Under the pieces are notes generated by a model that saw only the letters and a list, made by a program, of their open reading frames with translations, searched no databases and was not told the origin of the DNA. From the NCBI GenBank assembly GCA_032433765.1, contig JAVIAB010000049.1:20939779-21003778 (forward strand): a stretch of 64,000 bases of DNA. The letters run 5' to 3'. The position numbers were made by a program, and so were the translations under genes. The number at the start of each line of letters is the position of its first letter. Positions within the stretch are counted from its first letter, which is position 1. Source of the stretch: Megaustenia siamemsis. Its lineage: Eukaryota > Mollusca > Gastropoda > Stylommatophora > Ariophantidae. Below are positions 29,330-39,808 of the stretch, one piece after another.

Positions 29330-31345
29330 TAAAGGCGTGTAACAACAAAGTCACTAATTCAGGCAGTTCGAGCAGCTCAAGAACGACAAATGATATAAAC
29401 CACGACACCTTTAGGTATCAGTGAGAAAGAGAAAAGAAGAAGATGGATAGATGCAGTGATAGAGACATGTAACAACAAAGGAAAATCACTAATTCAGACA
29501 GTTCGAGCAGCTCAAGAACGACAAATGATATAAACCACGACACCTTTTAGGTATCAGTGAGAAAGAGAAAAGAAGGAGATGGATAGATGCAGTGACAGAG
29601 ACATGTAACAACAAAGGAAAATCACTAATTCAGACAGTTCGAGCAGCTCAAGAACGATAAATGATATAAACCACGACACCTTTTCGATATCAGTGAGAAA
29701 GAGAAAAGAAGGAGATGGATAGATGCAGTGACAGAGACATGTAACAACAAAGGAAAATCACTAATTCAGACAGTTCGAGCAGCTCAAGAACGATAAATGA
29801 TATAAACCACGACACCTTTTAGGTATCAGTGAGAAAGAGAAAAGAAGAAGATGGATAGATGCAGTGACAGAGACATGTAACAACAAATGAAAATCACTAA
29901 TTCAGACAGTTCGAGCAGCTCAAGAACGATAAATTATATAAACCACGACACCTTTTAGGTATCAGTGAGAAAGAGAAAAGAAGAAGATGGATAGATGCAG
30001 TGACAGAGACATGTAACAACAAATGAAAATCACTAATTCAGACAGTTCGAGCAGCTCAAGAACGATAAATGATATAAACCACGACACCTTTTAGGTATCA
30101 GTGAGAAAGAGAAAAGAAGAAGATGGATAGATGCAGTGACAGAGACATGTAACAACAAATGAAAATCTCTAATTCAGACAGTTCGAGCAGCTCAAGAACG
30201 ACAAATGATATAAACCACGACACCTTTTAGGTATCAGTGAGAAAGAGAAAAGAAGAAGATGGATAGATGCAGTGACAGAGACATGTAACAACAAAGGAAA
30301 ATCACTAATTCAGACAGTTCGAGCAGCTCAAGAACGACAAATGATATAAACCACGACACCTTTTAGGTTTCAGTGAGAAAGAGAAAAGAAGAAGATGGAT
30401 AGATGCAGTGACAGAGACATGTAACAACAAAGGAAAGTCACTAATTCAGACAATTCGAGTAGCTCAAGAACGATAAATGATATAAACCACGACACCTTTT
30501 AGGTTTCAGTGAGAAAGAGAAAAGAAGAAGATGGATAGATGCAGTGACAGAGACATGTAACAACAAAGGAAAATCACTAATTCAGACAATTCGAGCAGCT
30601 CAAGAACGATTAAATGATATAAACCACGACACCTTTTAGGTTTCAGTGAGAAAGAGAAAAGAAGAAGATGGATAGATGCAGTGATAGAGACATGTAACAA
30701 CAAAGGAAAATCACTAATTCAGACAGTTCGAGCAGCTCAAGAACAACAAATGATATAACCACGACACCTTTTAGGTATCAGTGAGAAAGAGAAAAGAAGA
30801 AGATGGATAGATGCAGTGATAGAGACATGTAACAACAAAGGAAAATCACTAATTCAGACAGTTCGAGCAGCTCAAGAACGACAAATGATATAACCACGAC
30901 ACCTTTTAGGTATCAGTGAAAAGAGAAAAGAAGGAGATGGATAGATGCAGTGACAGAGACATGTAACAACAAAGGAAAATCACTAATTCAGACAGTTCGA
31001 GCAGCTCAAGAACGACAAATGATATAAACCACGACATCATTTCGGTATCAGTGAGAAAGAGAAAAGAAAAAGATGGATAGATGCAGTGACAGAGACATGT
31101 AACGACAAAGGAAAATCACTAATTCAGGCAGTTCGAGCAGCTCAAGAACGACAAATGATATAAACCACGACACCTTTTAGGTATCAGTGAAAAGAGAAAA
31201 GAGGAAGATGGATAGATGCAGTGACAGAGACATGTAACAACAAAGGAAAATCACTAATTCAGACAGTTCGAGCAGCACAAGAACGACAAATGATATAAAC
31301 CACGACACCTTTTAGGTATCAGTGAGAAAGAAAAAAGAAGAAATA
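29330..31345 (+). repeat. 136-bp satellite made from the LINE-F 3' end, about 15 units
   Basis: Each unit reads AGATGGATAGATGCAGTGAC then AGAGACATGTAACAACAAAG, AATCACTAATTCAGACAGTT, CGAGCAGCTCAAGAACGA, then a non-coding linker ACCACGACACCTTTTAGGTA and TCAGTGAGAAAGAGAAAAGA. In frame the first part is RRWIDAVTETCNNKGKSLIQ then TVRAAQERQMI and stop. The same residues form the C-terminus of the LINE-F fragment at 37931-38161. Units include the stop codon and 3' tail, so the amplified piece is the terminal 136 bp of the element. Copies differ by few substitutions (GACGAA/GATAAA, AAAGGA/AAATGA). Confidence 0.93.
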
Positions 31346-31600
31346 AAGAAAGCCATAAAGATGCATAGAGACGAAATGCTACCTTAAAGCTGGTGATAAT
31401 AATGACAATTTTAAAAAAAAGGAAAAAGTGGTATGGTAACAGCTTTACGTATGTAAGAAACAAAAGAAAATTATAATGACGTTTCGGTCAAGAAGGCCTT
31501 CAGCCGGAACAACGAATAACATCACAAAAAATATATAAGGATAAAGACATAGATAAAACTACATGGTGATGATATGCTTAAATATGCTGTATGCAAACAG
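31346..31600 (+). mobile_element. Penelope-like terminal fragment (tentative), copy 1
   Basis: Matches 54120-54400: AAAAGTGGTATGGTAACAGC, TTTACGTATGTAAG, GACGTTTCGGTCAAGAAGGC and CTTCAGCCGGAACAAC, then CACAAAAAATATATAAGGAT and TACATGGTGATGATATGCT. TAAAGCTG upstream pairs with CAGCTTTA about 45 bp later, a stem kept in both copies. The GACGTTTCGG(N)nGGCCTTCAGC motif is a palindrome-like hairpin (CGGTC..GGCC). No protein domain is present. Confidence 0.5.
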
Positions 31601-31769
31601 AGAGAACACCAGACCAGAACACTTCGTGGTCATAGCTCAGAACAAGCGGCATTTATTCTAGGCTCCTATATGTCCTCCTGGTAGACTCCAGTTATTGGAA
31701 AATGCAGTAAGCATAATAATAAACAACAACCAATAAATTAATCGCCTTGCACATGTTTGTTTTCGGTCA
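31601..31769. other. Unannotated stretch
   Basis: Nothing recognised. Confidence 0.35.
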
Positions 31770-31927
31770 ATATGGTCAGTATTACGCCCGTGCCGCTTTA
31801 CTTTCCCAGAGAAAAAAATCCGGAATCTATTAAAGGCTGGGTGAACCGGACCCCGTCGGTTGAGTTCGAACCCTACCTATTGTCATTTGTAGTCCAGTTC
31901 ACTAACCACTGAGCTATCGCGGCTCTC
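31770..31927 (-). mobile_element. SINE-1, 3'-truncated, minus strand
   Basis: Complement of SINE-1 from the head (GAGCTATCGCGGC) to the GGCGTAATACTGACCATATTG region; the hairpin end is absent. The B box is mutated (GTTCGAACCC kept, preceding G changed). Confidence 0.85.
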
Positions 31928-31959
31928 ATATTCACATGTAGAAGTTAACAAATAAGTAA

Positions 31960-32224
31960 GTAAAAGTAAAGATTCCCTTACGCCTTGCTAGGCGTATGCG
32001 GCAAATATGGTGTTAGTGACCATATTTTTCGTTAACCACGGCACATTTTTGGGTGATGTGGTCGGCATCATGCCAGGCCGCCTTTACTTCCCCCAAAAAT
32101 TCTCTGGTATCCATTTGTAGAGCCTGGGTGAACTCCCAAGCATTTTCAGTCCGAAAAAAAAATCCGCCATTGCTGGGAATCGAACTAGTACTCTTCAGTT
32201 CAGGAAACGAGCACACTAACCACT
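31960..32224 (-). mobile_element. SINE-4, 3' part, interrupted by LINE-A
   Basis: On the minus strand it has a tRNA-like GTGGTTAGTGTGCTCGTTTC and a B-box-like AGTTCGATTCCC, then ACCCAGGCTC, AAATGGATACC, GTAAAGGCGGCCTGGCATG, CATCACCCAAAAATGTG, ACACCATATTTGCC and the end ACGCCTAGCAAGGCGT followed by AATCTTTACTTTTAC. The order matches SINE-1 closely while single bases differ often, so SINE-4 is a diverged relative. Its head continues at 32884 beyond LINE-A. Confidence 0.8.
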
Positions 32225-32874
32225 CATCATCATCATGCGCCATACCGGTTGGCGTAGGTGATCATGTCCCTTCACAATCTTCTATCTACAGTGCATCGTA
32301 TCAGTTCTGTTGTTGACTGTTTTCCATGCCATGACACCAAGATATCCAGTATTTTCTCTCTTTGTCGCCCACGATCTCTCTTTCCTTTTATTTTGCCAGT
32401 TGTAACCAAGTATTCCAACTTTCCTCTTCTCATGATGTGCCCGAAAAATGTTGATTGCTTCTTTCTGATGTTTTTTTTTTAAGAGCTCCCTTTTTGTGTT
32501 GGCCTCTTTGAGAACTTCCTCATTGGTCTTTTTATCTGTCCAGGGAACTTTCAACATTCTTCTGAGAAATCCCATCTCTGTGGCCTCCAATCGTCTTTTC
32601 ATTTGTTTGTCCACTGTCCATGATTCGCTTCCATAGGTCAGAATTGGTTCTATATAGCACCAATGAACTCTCTTTCTCATTTTTATTGACATAGATTTGT
32701 TGCATAAGATATTTTTAACCTTCTGAAATGCTATTTTGGCCTGAGCTATTCTGCGTTTTATTTCTGTGGTGCATCTTCCATTCGATGTTATTATTGTGTC
32801 CAAGTATTTGAAACGTTGCACTTGTTTCAGATTTGTCTCGTTTATTTCTATGCTGCATGATGGTGGTGATACCT
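32225..32874 (-). mobile_element. LINE-A inserted in SINE-4, 650 bp
   Basis: The minus strand carries QRFKYLDTIITSNGRCTTEI, KRRIAQAKIAFQKVKNILCN, KMRKRVHWCYIEPILTYGSE, LEATEMGFLRRMLKVPWT and the RGKLEYLVTTGKIKGKRDR end. It frameshifts at an A-run (plus-strand T-run near 32470). The 9-bp duplication CTAACCACT is at 32216-32224 and 32875-32883. This is the longest LINE-A, reaching the NETNLKQV residues upstream of the YLDTIITSNG motif. Confidence 0.92.
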
Positions 32875-32883
32875 CTAACCACT

Positions 32884-32905
32884 TAGCCACCGATAATCCT
32901 TAACT
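32884..32905 (-). mobile_element. SINE-4 head end beyond LINE-A
   Basis: TAGCCACCGATAATCC completes the tRNA-like head whose other part ends at 32224. Confidence 0.6.
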
Positions 32906-33114
32906 TAGCAAATAAATAAAATGTTTATTCAAGAACAGGTATATCTTTGGAGATATAAGGAACTGAATGGCAGGTTTCATTTAGATAAAATGGTTGCACA
33001 AAAGGATTTTAATAAAATACAGGAACCGGATGTGCAAAATAGACAGCGAGGCGTCTAGTTATGGGGATAAATCTGGATGTGAATAGAAATATTGATTGCC
33101 GGAGAGGGGTAGCT
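32906..33114. other. Unannotated stretch
   Basis: Nothing recognised. Confidence 0.35.
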
Positions 33115-34150
33115 GGACAACGCTCATTGTGTGTGAGAGATATATGGTGTGAGGGAGAGTGGGTGTGAGAGAGATGGAGTGAAAGAATATGTCTGTGTGT
33201 GAGATAACGTAAGATAGGATGTGTGTGAGTGAGAGAGATTGTGAGCGAGAGAGATTGTGTGTGCGTGAGAGAGAGTGTGGTGATTGGGAGAGAGAGACTG
33301 TGTGTGAGTGAGAGAGATTGTGTGTGAGTGAGAGAGACTGTGTGTGGGTGAGAGAGACGGTGTGTGAGTGAAAGAGATGTGAGTGAGCGAGAGAGATTGT
33401 GTGTGAGTGAGAGAGAGAGAGACTGTGTGAGTGAGAGAGACTGTGTGTGAGTGAGAGAGACTCTGTTTGAGTGAGAGAGACTGTGTGAGTGATAGAGAGA
33501 CTGTATGTGAGTGAGAGACTGCGTGTGAGTGAGAGAGACTGCGTGTGAGAGAGAGAGAGAGGGTGAGGTATTGTGTGTGTGTATGATAGATGAAGTGAGA
33601 GAGACTGTGTGTGAGGTAGGTCGATAGAGTGAGAGAATGTGTGTGTGTTTGAGAGATAAAGTGAGAGAATGTGTGTGTGTGATTAAGAGTGAAGGAGACA
33701 TGTGTGTATGAGCGAGATAGAGTGAGAAAGAGACAATAGGTGTGTGAGTAAGAGAGACAGTGTGTGAGTGAGAGAGACTGTGTGTGAGTAAGAGAGAGGT
33801 TATGTGTGAGTGAGAACGACAGAGAGATAAGCAGAAAATGTGCTTGTGTATGAGAAAGAGAAAGAGAGAGAGAGAGGGAAACAGATAATGTATACGTGTG
33901 TATGAATGACAGATAAAGAAAGACATATAAAGGATGTGCATGTGTCTGTGTTTGATAGATAGAACGTGAGAGGTAGAAAGGGTATGTGTGTGAAAACGAT
34001 ATATAATGAAATACAGAGAAAGTATGTGTGGGAGAACGGTAGACAGGTAATGTATGTGTGTGTGTCAGAACGATAAAGATAATGAGACAGTCATATAAAG
34101 AATATGTGTGTGGGACAACGACATAGAGAGACAGGGAATATGTATGTGAG
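33115..34150. repeat. GTGTGTGA/GAGAGA simple-sequence block
   Basis: Irregular repeats of GTGTGAGTGAGAGAGACT with purine-rich steps. Long minus frames (S, L, H, T rich) are low-complexity artefacts. Confidence 0.93.
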
Positions 34151-35200
34151 GTCGATAGAGAGACAACGAGAGAGAGAAAAAGACAGCGAGAGAGATAGAC
34201 AGCGAGAGAGAGAGACAGCGAGAGAGAGAAAAAGACAGCGAGAGAGATAGGCAGCGAGAGAGAGAGACAGCGAGAGAGAGTGACAGCGTGAGAGAGAGGC
34301 AGCGAGAGAGAGAGAGACAGGCGAGAGAGAGTGACAGCGAGAGAGAGAGGCAGCGAGGAGAGTGACAGCGAGAGAGAGTGACAGCGAAAGAGAGAGAGGC
34401 AGCGAGAGAGAGACAGCGAGGGAGAGTGACAGCGAGAGAGAGAGAGGCAGCGGGAGAGAGATAGCGAGAGAGAGAGACAGCAAGAGAGAGACAGCGAGAG
34501 AAATAGCGAGAGGGAGACAGCGAGAGAGAGAGAGAGACAGCGAGAGAAAGAAACAGCGAGAGAGATAGCGAGAGGGAGACAGCGAGAGAGAGAGAGACAG
34601 CGAGAGAAAGAAACACCGAGAGAGATAGCGAGAGAGAGACAGCGAGAGAGAAATAACGAGAGGGAGACAGCGAGAGAGAAATAGCGAGAGAGAGACAGCG
34701 AGAGAGAGAGAGTGACAGCGAGAGAGAGAGGCAGCGAGAAAGAGTGACAGCGAGAGAGAGAGAGAGGCAGCGAGAGAGAGATAGCGAGAGAGAGAGACAG
34801 ACAGCGAGAGAGATAGCGAGAGGGAGACAGCGAGAGAGAGAGAGAGAGACAGCGAGAGAAAGAAACAGCGAGAGGGATAGCGAGAGGGAGACAGCGAGAG
34901 AGAGACAGCGAGAGAGAGATAGCGAGAGAGAGAGAGAGACAGCGAGAGAAAGAAACACCAAGAGAGATAGCGAGAGAGAGAGACAGCGAGAGAGAGATAA
35001 CGAGAGGGAGACAGCGAGAGAGAAATAGCGAGAGAGAGACAGCGAGAGAGAGATAGCGAGAGACAGCAAGAGAGAGAGACAGCGAGAGAGAGATAGCGAG
35101 AGAGAGACAGCGAGAGAGAGACAGCGAAAGGGACATCGAGAGAGAGAGAGAGAGAGAGAGATAGAGAAACAGAGGATGTGTGTGAGAAACGATAGAGAGA
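34151..35200. repeat. GAGAGACAGC polypurine block, 1 kb
   Basis: Repeats of GAGAGAGACAGCGAGAGAG with ATAGCGAG variants. The strand is almost wholly purine, with periodic single C, so minus frames read LSLSRCLSL for hundreds of codons. No stop occurs because CT-rich DNA lacks T-A-A/G combinations, not because of selection. Confidence 0.95.
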
Positions 35201-35261
35201 GGAAAAAAAGTGTGTGTGTGGGTGAACTTGAAAATTAAAAAAATAACAAAAACAGACAAAT

Positions 35262-35380
35262 ATGATCTCATCAAGTGCCGGGCCTGCTGGCGTAGGTGAT
35301 CATTTCTCACCACAACTTTCGATCTCGACAGCTATTTATCATTTCTGTTGTTGACCTTCTGCCAAGCCATTCTCTTAATT
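35262..35380 (-). mobile_element. LINE-B 3' terminus fragment
   Basis: Starts TCATCAAGTGCCGGGCCTGC then TGGCGTAGGTGATC, the LINE-B end; runs to GCCAAGCCATTCTCTTAA, then stops at unique sequence. Confidence 0.85.
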
Positions 35381-35957
35381 CCGATAAATACAATTAAGAT
35401 AAAACAATTAAGATAAAACAATTAAGATAAAACAATTTAATATACAAAGTAAGAAGTTAACAGAAGGAATAATAGGCGAAGGAAGGAAGAAAGGAGAGGA
35501 AAGAAAAGTAAAGGAAAGGAAGGAAGGAAGGTTTCGAAAAAAAGGAAGGAAGAGTGGAAGCAAAAGACATTAAAAGAAACAACAGGAAATAAAAAATACA
35601 AATACAACAGAGAAAGAAATAAGTGCAAGAAGCAAATAAAGACAGGCAGATAAGATCCAAACACAAAATATAAACGGTGGGGAGATGTTTAAATAAACAG
35701 GTTTAGAAATGACGAATTAAAGAACAACAAACATTCACAAGATGAAAGGCCACTAGCCTAACTATCCCCTTATTACGCACATCATAAGGAAATACAAACA
35801 TAAAAACAACCAATGAGAAAACGCTAAAAGTGTAGGAATGATAACTCCCAGATGAAAACATGTCAATAGTTAATACCAAATTGCAAAAGTTATCGCACGT
35901 GAGATTCCGGTTTCTTTCTTCAGGTTTGTTGTCATCAGGTGTTGGAGACTTAACACT
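35381..35957. other. A/G-rich and unannotated
   Basis: GAAGGAAGGAAAGGA-like simple sequence at 35450-35560 and a short AATTAAGATAAAAC triplicate at 35388-35430. No coding signal. Confidence 0.5.
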
Positions 35958-36690
35958 TTGAATCTATATCTGTATCGTCTTCTTCTTCTTCTTCCTCTTC
36001 TACTTCCTTTTCTTTCTCTTCTTTCTGTTCCTCCATTTCATCTTTCTTTTCTTCCCCTTCTTCTACTTCTCTTCTTCTTCCTGTTCCTCCACTTCCTCTT
36101 TCTTTTCTTCCCCTTCTTCTACTTCTCTTCTTCCTCCTGTTCCTCCATTTCCTCTTTCTTTTCTTCCCCTTCTTCTACTTCTCTTCTTCCTCTTGTTCCT
36201 CCATTTCCTCTTTCTTTTCTTCCCCTTCTTCTACTTCTCTTCTTCTTCCTGTTCCTCCACTTCCTCTTTCTTTTCTTCCCCTTCTTCTACTTCTCTTCTT
36301 CTTCCTGTTCCTCCACTTCCTCTTTCTTTTCTTCCCCTTCTTCTACTTCTCTTCCTCTTCTTGTTCCTCCACTTCCTCTTTCTTTTCTTCTTCTTCCTCT
36401 TCTTCTACTTCCTCAACTTCCTCTTTCTCTGCTTCTTGCTCCTCTTCTTATACTTCCTCTTCCATCTTCTTCACTCTGTTTTCTGTTCCTCTTCTTCCTC
36501 TTCTTCTACTTCCTATTCTTCTTCTTTCTCTCCTTCTACTTCCTCTTCCCCTACTTGTCCATCCTCCTCTTTTTCTTCCTTTTTCTTTCTCTTCTACTTT
36601 CCCTTCCTCCTTCACTCCTCTTTCACTTCTTCTTCATTCTCCTCCTCCACGTCATCTACTTCTTCTTTCCACAAGCCTGAGCGTGTTTGA
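35958..36690. repeat. 56-bp CTT-rich minisatellite grading to (CTT)n
   Basis: Six or more units of CTCTTCTTCTTCCTGTTCCT then CCACTTCCTCTTTCTTTTCT and TCCCCTTCTTCTACTT in the first 400 bp, then irregular CTTCCT. Open plus frames (LFFFLFLHFLF) are artefacts of pyrimidine-only sequence. Confidence 0.9.
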
Positions 36691-36889
36691 GGCATCACAG
36701 ACACCATTTCTTTCTTTCTTCAGTCAATCTTCAGAATGCTGCAGAAATAGAATTATGTTCATTCTCTGATGTTATCTTCCCACCTCTTTCACTGACTACT
36801 CCCCCCTTCTAACTCCTTTGACCGTTCAATGCAGAATGGTCTTTGATAGGTCGTATGATCGAGACACATAACATCAAACCATCACATTT
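36691..36889. other. Unannotated stretch
   Basis: Nothing recognised. Confidence 0.35.
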
Positions 36890-37055
36890 TGACGAAGAGA
36901 TAGAGGGAAGCAAAAAGAAAAGATACCAGACAACTTAAGAGAATGGCTTGGCAGAAGGTCAACAACAGAAATGGTAAATAACTATCGAGATCGAAAGTTG
37001 TGGAGAGACATGATCACCTACGCCAGCAGGCACGGTACTAGATGATGATGATAGA
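36890..37055 (+). mobile_element. LINE-B 3' end fragment
   Basis: RRDRGKQKEKIPDNLREWLG, RRSTTEMVNNYRDRKLWRDM and ITYASRHGT-type residues followed by GATGATGATGATAG. Only the last 50 codons remain. Confidence 0.88.
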
Positions 37056-37129
37056 CATACTAGTAAAAGAAAGAAACAAGAAAGGTATCTGTCTCAATAG
37101 TAAAAAAAAAAAAAAGAAGTCATTGTCAT

Positions 37130-37338
37130 ATTGAAGAAACAATCACCACCATGAAACATAAAAACAAACGGGACAAATCTAAAGTAAGTGCAACGCGTCA
37201 AATACTTGGCCACAATAATAATATTAGACAGAAGATGCACCACAGAAATAAAACAGCAGAATAGCTCAGCCCAATATCATATTTAAGAAAATTAAAAATG
37301 TCTCGTGCAAGAAATCTATGCCAATAGATGTAAGAGAG
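37130..37338 (+). mobile_element. LINE-A, 5' part of a split copy
   Basis: AATCTAAAGTAAGTGCAACG, ATACTTGGCCACAATAATAA and GATGCACCACAGAAATAAAA match the 20.2-kb copy. Interrupted after AGATGTAAGAGAG and continued at 38152 with AAAGAGAATTCATCGGTCC. Confidence 0.85.
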
Positions 37339-38040
37339 GCCCTTCACTTCTTTTCTATTCTCACTGATACCGAAAAGGTGTCGTGGTTTATATCATTTGT
37401 CGTTCTTGAGCTGCTCGAACTGTCTGAATTAGTGATTTTCATTTGTTGTTACATGTCTCTATCACTGCATCTATCCATCTTCTTCTTTTCTTTTTCCCAC
37501 TGATACCTAAAAGGTGTCGTGGTTTATATCATTTGTCGTTCTTGAGCTGCTCGAACTGCCTGAATTAGTGATTTTCCTTTGTTGTTACATGTCTCTGTCA
37601 CTGCATCTATCCATCTTCTTCTTTTCTTTTTCCCACTGATACCTAAAAGGTGTCGTGGTTATATCATTTGTCGTTCTTGTGCTGCTCGAACTGCCTGAAT
37701 TAGTGATTTTCCTTTGTAGTTACATGTCTCTGTCACTGCATCTATCCATCTTCTACTTTTCTCTTTCTCACTGATACCTAAAAGGTGTCGTGGTTTATAT
37801 CATTTGTTGTTCTTGAGCTGCTCGAACTGTCTGAATTAGTGATTTTCCTTTGTTGTTACATGTCTCTGTCACTGCATCTATCCATCTTCTACTTTTCTCT
37901 TTCTCACTGATACCTAAAAGGTGTCGTGGTTTATATCATTTGTTGTTCTTGAGCTGTTCGAACTGTCTGAATTAGGGATTTTCCTTTGTTGTTACATGTC
38001 TCTGTCACTGCATCTATCCATCTTCTTCTGGGTCTTCCTC
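37339..38040 (-). repeat. 136-bp LINE-F array, minus strand, five units
   Basis: Complement of the 29.3-31.3 kb unit, with linker GATACCTAAAAGGTGTCGTG. Unit variants (TTTTTCC/CTCTTTCT, TTGTTGTT/TTGTAGTT) differ from those of the large array. Its right end joins a normal single-copy LINE-F C-terminus without a break. Confidence 0.93.
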
Positions 38041-38151
38041 TTGGTCTTTTCCCAAACATTCTTGAGAAGAACGCCCTTGATGGTGATTGGTGAGGATTCA
38101 TTCTGACCAGGTGGCCCAACCATTTAAGTTGTTGATGATCTATATATGAAA
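38020..38151 (-). mobile_element. LINE-F C-terminal coding remnant next to its array
   Basis: A 76-codon minus frame (37931-38161) reads SLSYIDHQQLKWLGHLVRM, PSRAFFSRMFGKRPRGRPRR, RWIDAVTETCNNKGKSLIQT and VRTAQEQQMI then stop. This includes the GHLVRM and RPRGRPRRRW hallmarks of a LINE post-RT region, and its last 25 codons are the repeat unit. Both lie inside LINE-A, so a truncated LINE-F inserted there. Confidence 0.9.
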
Positions 38152-38605
38152 GAGAATTCATCGGTCCTAAAAGAGCCCATATTCAAGTTATAGCACATGG
38201 AAGTGAGTCGTGGACAGAATACAAACAAATGAAAAGACGATTAGAGGTAGGATTTATCGAAAGAATACTGAAATTTTCCTGGACAGCTACAAAATATAAA
38301 TGAGGAAATTCTCAAAGTGGCCAACACAAAAGGCAGCTCCTAAAAAACACCAGAAAGAAACAATCGACACATTTGGGATATATCATGACAAGAAAAAAGT
38401 TGGAATACTTGATTACAACTGGCAAAATACATCGAAGAAGAGATCGCGGACGACAAAGAGAGAATTTACTGGATAGCTTGATGTCGTGGCGAAAAGAAAA
38501 AAACAGCCAACAACAGAATTGATACTATGTGCTGTGGATATAGAATTGTGCAAGGACATGATCGTCTGCACTAACCAACACGGCACATGATGATGATGAT
38601 CAACG
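38152..38605 (+). mobile_element. LINE-A, 3' part of the split copy
   Basis: Resumes AAAGAGAATTCATCGGTCCT; residues KRRLE, RILKFSWTATKYK, EYLITTGKIHRRRDRGRQRE and DMIVCTNQHGT follow before TGATGATGATGATC. Decayed with stops. Confidence 0.85.
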
Positions 38606-38693
38606 GTAGGAATATGTTTGTAATAGTTTCTTTTGTATGAACCATTTTTCTTCTTTGTTGTTTCCGAGTTTATCGGCGGTGCCTCGTCACTAA

Positions 38694-38955
38694 AGTAAAA
38701 AGAAAAAAGAAAGTAAAGTACTCCCCCCCCCCCCCCCCCCACCGTCACGCCAAGTATAGGGAATATGGTGTTAGTGACCATACATTTTACAGACACGATT
38801 TTTGGGGTAATGTGGTCGGTATTACGCCCTTGCCGCCTTACTTTCCCAGAACAAAATCCGGTACCCCTTAAGGGCTGGGTGAATCCGGAAGCCGTCGGTT
38901 GGAATCGAACCCTACCTCTTGTCCTTTGTAGTCCAGTTCACTAACCACTGATCCC
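38694..38955 (-). mobile_element. SINE-1, minus strand, with 13-bp TSD and expanded C-run
   Basis: The 13-bp duplication GCCTCGTCACTAA is at 38681-38693 and 38956-38968. The GGGGG of the 3' end has become a run of about 18 C on the plus strand. The hairpin is partly deleted (CACGCCAAGTATAGG), so TTGGCG is shortened. B box and head are present. Confidence 0.92.
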
Positions 38956-38968
38956 GCCTCGTCACTAA

Positions 38969-39480
38969 GTGCATTTATGATAACGCGAGTACCACGCAGA
39001 ACACATCTTCCTTAAACAACAGCTAATACAATTCTAACTGTAGAACTAAATTAGCCACATTTGTAATAAAATAAGTAACTGTGCGCACGTTTTTATAAAC
39101 AACATAAAATGCCGAGGTATAATAATTAAAGAATAACACTTTTGTGGAAACAGTATTGAAATTACAAGAACGAAATATACAATCAAATAGACATGTTTGA
39201 CAAAAAGACAAAAAACAGAACGTCCTTAGGGAAATTATACTGCATTCGGTTCGTAGCAAATACACTCGGGCCGACTTTTACAAACGCCCTCGACAATTAG
39301 CTCAGTTTTTTGTAATAAAATAATTTAGCTACGATGAAAGAACAGTTTCTAAAAAGAGATATGAGTACACAAAGATTAGTTGTGTATATTTTTAGAATCC
39401 TTCTGTAACCGATGAAAAGCGAGACCACTCTCAAAAACAGTATCATCAGCATCATGCGCCATGCCCGTCAGAGTGAACAA
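38969..39480. other. Unannotated AT-rich stretch
   Basis: No feature recognised over 500 bp. Confidence 0.45.
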
Positions 39481-39553
39481 GTATGGTCAGTATCATATTC
39501 ATTCAACTGAATATCGCAAAAATGAAATAGAACAGCAGTACAACTATAGGCGG

Positions 39554-39808
39554 GAGCCGCGATAGCTCAGTAGTTAATGAACTGGACTACCACGGACAAG
39601 GGGTAGGGTTCGATCCCAACCGACGGCTTCCGGGTTCACCCAGCCTTAAATGGGTACCGGATTTTTTTCTGGGAAAGTAAAGCAGCACGGGCGTAATACT
39701 GACCACATTACCCCAAAAATCATGTGCTGAAGGTCTGTAAAATATAGGGTCACTAACACCATATTTCCCTATACGCCACTTGGCGTGACGGGGGTACTTT
39801 ACTTTTTT
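39554..39808 (+). mobile_element. SINE-1 inserted in LINE-D, 14-bp TSD
   Basis: Complete head (GAGCCGCGATAGCTCAGTAG), B box GGGTTCGATCCC, hairpin and GGGGGTACTTTAC end. The duplication ACAA(C/T)TATAGGCGG is at 39540-39553 and 39809-39822; TATAGGCGGCAGACAACTAA is LINE-D coding sequence, so SINE-1 split LINE-D. Confidence 0.94.

Noticed and set aside
33124..35313. A 729-codon minus-strand open frame
   Set aside because: It lies in GAGAGA/GACAGC simple sequence and reads LSLSRCLSL over and over. Pyrimidine-rich strands rarely contain stops, so length is no evidence for a gene.
39554..39630. A functional tRNA gene
   Set aside because: The A and B boxes belong to SINE-1 heads with body, hairpin and target duplications; the acceptor stem does not close.
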